NCBI GenBank assembly: GCA_033980235.1
Contig: CM067059.1
Span: forward strand, 20,757,494-20,821,493
Length of the DNA: 64,000 nucleotides
Reading direction: 5' to 3'
Origin: Diadema setosum
Lineage: Eukaryota; Echinodermata; Echinoidea; Diadematoida; Diadematidae
Both the position numbers and the translations under genes were made by a program. The stretch's first letter is position 1. Each line of letters opens with the position of its first letter. This document shows positions 61,079-64,000 of the stretch, in pieces. Under the pieces are notes generated by a model. That model was given only the letters and a program-made list of their open reading frames with translations. It ran no database searches and was not told the DNA's origin.

Positions 61079-62920
61079 TCTTTGTGTGTGTGTGTGTGTG
61101 TGTGTGTGCGCGTGCGTGTAGGTCTAAAGTTACGTTCCCCAAAGATTTACAAAGAAGTAAATTTAACTGATAGTTTTGCAGACAGACCTGCTGTTCACTT
61201 ACTGAAATACTGTTGCTGGTGTCGATCTTCACCGCACACCCAAAGCATGCTATATCTGGCAGCTCGGTAACAATCGAGCCAAGCTTTCTTTTCTCCCTCT
61301 ATATTGGCGGCATTCAAAAGCTCCACAACAAAATCATTCTCTGACCGTGACGTGATTTGGAGTAACGCCGCGCCCATCTGGACGCAGCGCGTCCGAGCCC
61401 CGGCTTGCTGCATCCTCGTCGGTACAACATGGAAGCAGCGATTCCCGAGCAGCGACCATCCATCTTGACACCCGCTCGATACAGAGGCTGAATATGGGAC
61501 GGCAAATGAATGGAAGCAGGGATGTTAATCTCGTAAGTGGGTGGGAAATTGTAGGAGGAAACACTTTGGTTTGCTCATACTGTTTCTGTGCTCTTTTTTG
61601 GTGCTCTTTTTTGCCGTTAGAGGGAATCACATGTGACAGTCACAATCAGTGAGATGATGGCATGAATACTGACAGGAAAGAAATACTTAGTAAGGCAAAT
61701 AAATAATGAAGCAGCGAAGAAAATGTATTGCGCTCATACATAAACCTGTTATCACTCGAACTAGCATGAAAGTGTAGAGGTGCGTATTATTGTGGTTATG
61801 GCGTGACCCAGGAAAGAAGGAAGGGTGCAGACGGGCCATCTCACGAACCAGCCAGGAAGAATAGAATCGGCGACAAATCACAACTCTCCTGACCCTCCGA
61901 ACGTTCGGCTCGCCCCCACAACCCCGCCCCCGAAATACATGTACAAAATATGTATAAAAAGACAAGAAAAATGTTCCACTTCCCCTGCTGATGGCAGGCG
62001 TTCGAGAGTAAGTGACAGTTCTTCATTTCCTACGGGAGCACAAGGCCAACGATAATGTGCAGAACCTAGTCCGAAATCTAGTGGGGTCCCAGGAACCAAT
62101 ATTAGCGATTGTCAAATGACAGAAGATGGCATGGTTTGGCCACGTACATTGTAATTTCGCCGCAACACCCCTCCAAAACCATCACATAAATTAGTACAGG
62201 GTGATGTTGAAGGAGGGCGCAGACAAGGATGGAAAGAATAGCTGGTTCAAAAATACAAAGGATTGGACCAGGATAACAGAACGACCTGGAGAGCAATTAC
62301 ATGTACTGCATTTTCCTCATGTCCCCCCCCCCCCGAACCCAGTCCAGCACCTGTGGGATTGTTGAGTGAGTTATTAATACAAGATAAAAAAAACCGCCCA
62401 TGTTTTCACAGCTATTCGCATAATGTAAATATTTCTGGATTGGCCCCTTCTGTCTTGCTCGCATATTTAAAAAAAAAAACACCCACAAATGTTCCGTGAG
62501 CACAATTAGCTTGGACGAAGAGATTCAAGGAATGGAATTCTCGGAAGGTCATGGGTTTTGTTTGGTTTGGTTTGTTCTTAAGGGCAAAAAGTGTGCGTAG
62601 GGAAGGGGGAGGGGGAGTTGAAGCCCCTGTCCTCTCCTTGTGGCTTTGGGCAGTAGGCCGCCTGGAGACATCTATACCTATCCCATTGTGTATGCTGCCT
62701 TGTGCCTATACAGCTCAAACGAACATGAGCCCTACACCATTTTGTGAATATGGTTCTTTAGAAAATATGGAATTATAATTTATGTTAAAACGAGTATAAA
62801 AAGGAGGCAACAGGATTACTTACCGGGAGCTGCTCTCTTAACCTTGCAATAAACACCCACGATTAACAAAACAGTCAACAGCGCATGATGGCTGAAACAG
62901 AGGGAGCATAGGTTGGGCAT
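57160..62920 (-). CDS. Putative secreted PAN/apple-like small protein, 2 exons (tentative)
   Basis: Exon A, 62824-62920, begins MPNLCSLCFSHHALLTVLLI and looks like a signal peptide, ending at a strong donor (CCCG/GTAAGT), phase 1. Exon B, 57160-57428, follows a good acceptor (pyrimidine-rich tract, ACCAG) and restores the frame in phase 1, giving 121 aa to a stop. Exon B has basic pairs (KRQR, FRR) and then a Cys pattern C-x16-C-x3-C-x6-C-x15-C (WIGCASACLATNQCIYGQLF) typical of PAN/apple modules. I do not recognise the gene. Pairing the two exons is inference: other exons could lie between them, or they may belong to different genes. The 5.4 kb intron holds a SINE, an inverted repeat and palindromic arrays. 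Confidence 0.35.
57823..57949. repeat. Near-perfect 43-bp inverted repeat with 40-nt loop
   Basis: Arms 57823-57866 and 57907-57949 (GCATAAGCACAGCATATAAT ... ) differ by a single T. The loop contains AAGCTCCGCCCATCGCC. Confidence 0.9.
58585..58940 (+). mobile_element. tRNA-derived SINE
   Basis: The tRNA-like head has box A TGGCTCAGTCGG (58593-58604), a CAT anticodon-like triplet in its loop (58619-58621) and box B GGTTCGAACC (58636-58645). A non-tRNA body of about 280 bp follows and ends near an A-rich GAACAAACAACAAACAA tail. Confidence 0.75.
59453..59492. repeat. (CT)n with poly-C core
   Basis: CT repeats on each side of a run of about 20 C. Confidence 0.9.
59820..60090. repeat. TTCGGAATAACGAACC palindromic array
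   Basis: Units GTTATTCCGAAGGTTC occur first in one orientation and then inverted (TTCGGAATAACGAACCT), with ATTTTCGGATTAACGAAC variants in the middle, so the whole can fold. A related fragment is at 56625-56715. Confidence 0.85.
61033..61115. repeat. (TA)n followed by (TG)n microsatellite
   Basis: About 44 bp of TA, a short CATCTT bridge, then TG/CG repeats. Confidence 0.9.
62070..62300 (+). pseudogene. Non-LTR retrotransposon relic (KMAWFGHV signature)
   Basis: The plus strand encodes KMAWFGHVH and, in another frame, GDVEGGRRQGWKE. These match the RRKLxWFGHVxR...EGGRRRGRxRxSW tail common at the C-terminus of animal non-LTR reverse transcriptases. Stops and frameshifts interrupt it. Confidence 0.55.
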
Positions 62921-64000
62921 TTCGTCAACGCAACCTCTTTCACGAGTCTGTCTGGTGTAGATATGAAGTTCGTGTTCTGTGACTACAAAATCTGACACGC
63001 GCCCACCAGATACCGAAATAAAGTTTAGACCTGCCTCTATATGAGACTTTTTAGAGAGAAACATGTCGTCTGCATGATGAATGTCACGATCATTTAGCGA
63101 TCCACACTTCGATTTCATTGTAGGACTAAATAATGATATCATAGATCTCACCATAAAGGCCTCCGTGAATGATTCAATGCGAATTGCACGAACTCGTTTG
63201 TGGTGGAGGTCAAAACTGCAATGTGGTTACAATGGCTTGCTAGCGGTCGTTAAAGGTTGCTTGTTTTTTGTTTTTAAGAGAGACAAAATCAATAGCAATA
63301 TCAATGTCGCTATCAGTTCTTTTCGTCCACCCACCCCTCCTCTCTTTCCTTTTATATCCTCTTTGTTTGCTATACGTCCCTACCAAGCAAAGCCTCTTTT
63401 CATATTGGTGGTTTACCATCTACTGTGTAAAATTTATGTAAGGCTTACCTTTTAGCGGAGGTGATAACTTCATTTATTCCAGTCATAAAAGTGTGGGCGT
63501 GAATGTGTCTATGAAAGTACGATTTTGCAGTCATTTTCGTACTTTTGTCATTCAGTTTGCTGATTGGGTCATTCAAAAAAAAAAAAAAAAAAAAATTCAA
63601 AAAACCCAGTGTCTCGAAGATGATTATTAAACTTCGCTTTTCGATCGTTCAATTCTGCACTTCGGTCAAACAATTTAGAATCTAGATCATTCAAATTAGA
63701 AAGCCCGTCCAGAACAATCGATTTCGTCGGAATGTGAGGGAGTGTGTTTTTGAGCATTCACGTTCATCCGTGTGGAAAAGTTCATTCAATCCGGTTCTGT
63801 AATGCATACAGATTTTATAATATGCATGCTTTGTCCTAAAGAATTACCCTTAACCACGAAGCTTGCCAGAGGCTTGCCCGACCTAGCAACAACCAAGCGA
63901 ATTCCTGCCCATGGAATTTAATGGGAAGGAGCAGGTGAATGAATGCTCCGTTACTGTAGTCTGTTGGAAAAGAAACATCCATATTGTGATAAATTACAAA
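62921..64000. other. Right edge, no recognisable gene
   Basis: The open frame of exon A continues upstream to 63154 on the minus strand, so a longer first exon is possible. Apart from the minisatellite nothing else is recognisable. Confidence 0.4.
63577..63710. repeat. Poly-A tract and 21-bp minisatellite
   Basis: A run of about 21 A at 63577 is followed by consecutive 21-bp units (GATCGTTCAATTCTGCACTT, GGTCAAACAATTTAGAATCT, GATCATTCAAATTAGAAAGC). On the minus strand they encode a heptad-like pattern with LNDR/LFDR. Confidence 0.6.

Noticed and set aside
62816..63154. Full 112-codon minus-strand frame as one exon
   Set aside because: The first 79 codons have no recognisable features; the signal-peptide-like start at 62920 is the simpler reading, though a longer exon is not excluded.

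Overview
This window is animal nuclear DNA: interrupted genes with GT/AG introns, no operons, and dense short foldback transposons. Repeat style (AGGTCA-type satellite, ACGGACGG runs, many TTAA-flanked foldback elements) and the protein sequences suggest an echinoderm, most likely a sea urchin. The species call is inference.

Four protein-coding genes can be recognised with high confidence, and every exon junction proposed keeps the reading frame. (1) VTI1B, a Qb-SNARE, minus strand, five exons between 1040 and 10361; its 3' end, including the membrane anchor, lies left of position 1. (2) ZNF839, a single-zinc-finger nuclear protein, plus strand, six exons from 10646 to 17345, complete (about 1211 aa). 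VTI1B and ZNF839 are head to head, 284 bp apart, and probably share a promoter. (3) CINP (CDK2-interacting protein), minus strand, five exons from 33017 down to 27682, complete (219 aa), tail to tail with ZNF839. (4) DGLUCY (mitochondrial D-glutamate cyclase), plus strand, twelve exons from 38499 to 52914, complete (689 aa), with a short first exon that starts a mitochondrial targeting peptide. From memory of the human map, all four human orthologues are on 14q, and ZNF839 and CINP are adjacent and convergent there too. The window therefore looks like a preserved piece of an ancestral deuterostome linkage group.

A tentative fifth gene, minus strand, joins a signal-peptide exon (62824-62920) to a PAN/apple-like exon (57160-57428).

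The rest is intron and intergenic DNA filled with non-autonomous mobile elements. Several show terminal inverted repeats with intact target duplications: a 1.1 kb element at 5171-6306, two 7-bp-duplication elements in opposite orientation around DGLUCY exon 1, and two families flanked by TTAA. There are also non-LTR retrotransposon relics, a tRNA-derived SINE, a tRNA-like sequence inside a foldback element, telomere-like tracts inside an inverted repeat, a satellite carrying nuclear-receptor-type sites, and several palindromic arrays. I found no rRNA genes, CRISPR arrays, bacterial genes or recognisable intact viruses. All exon boundaries were read by eye and have no transcript support.
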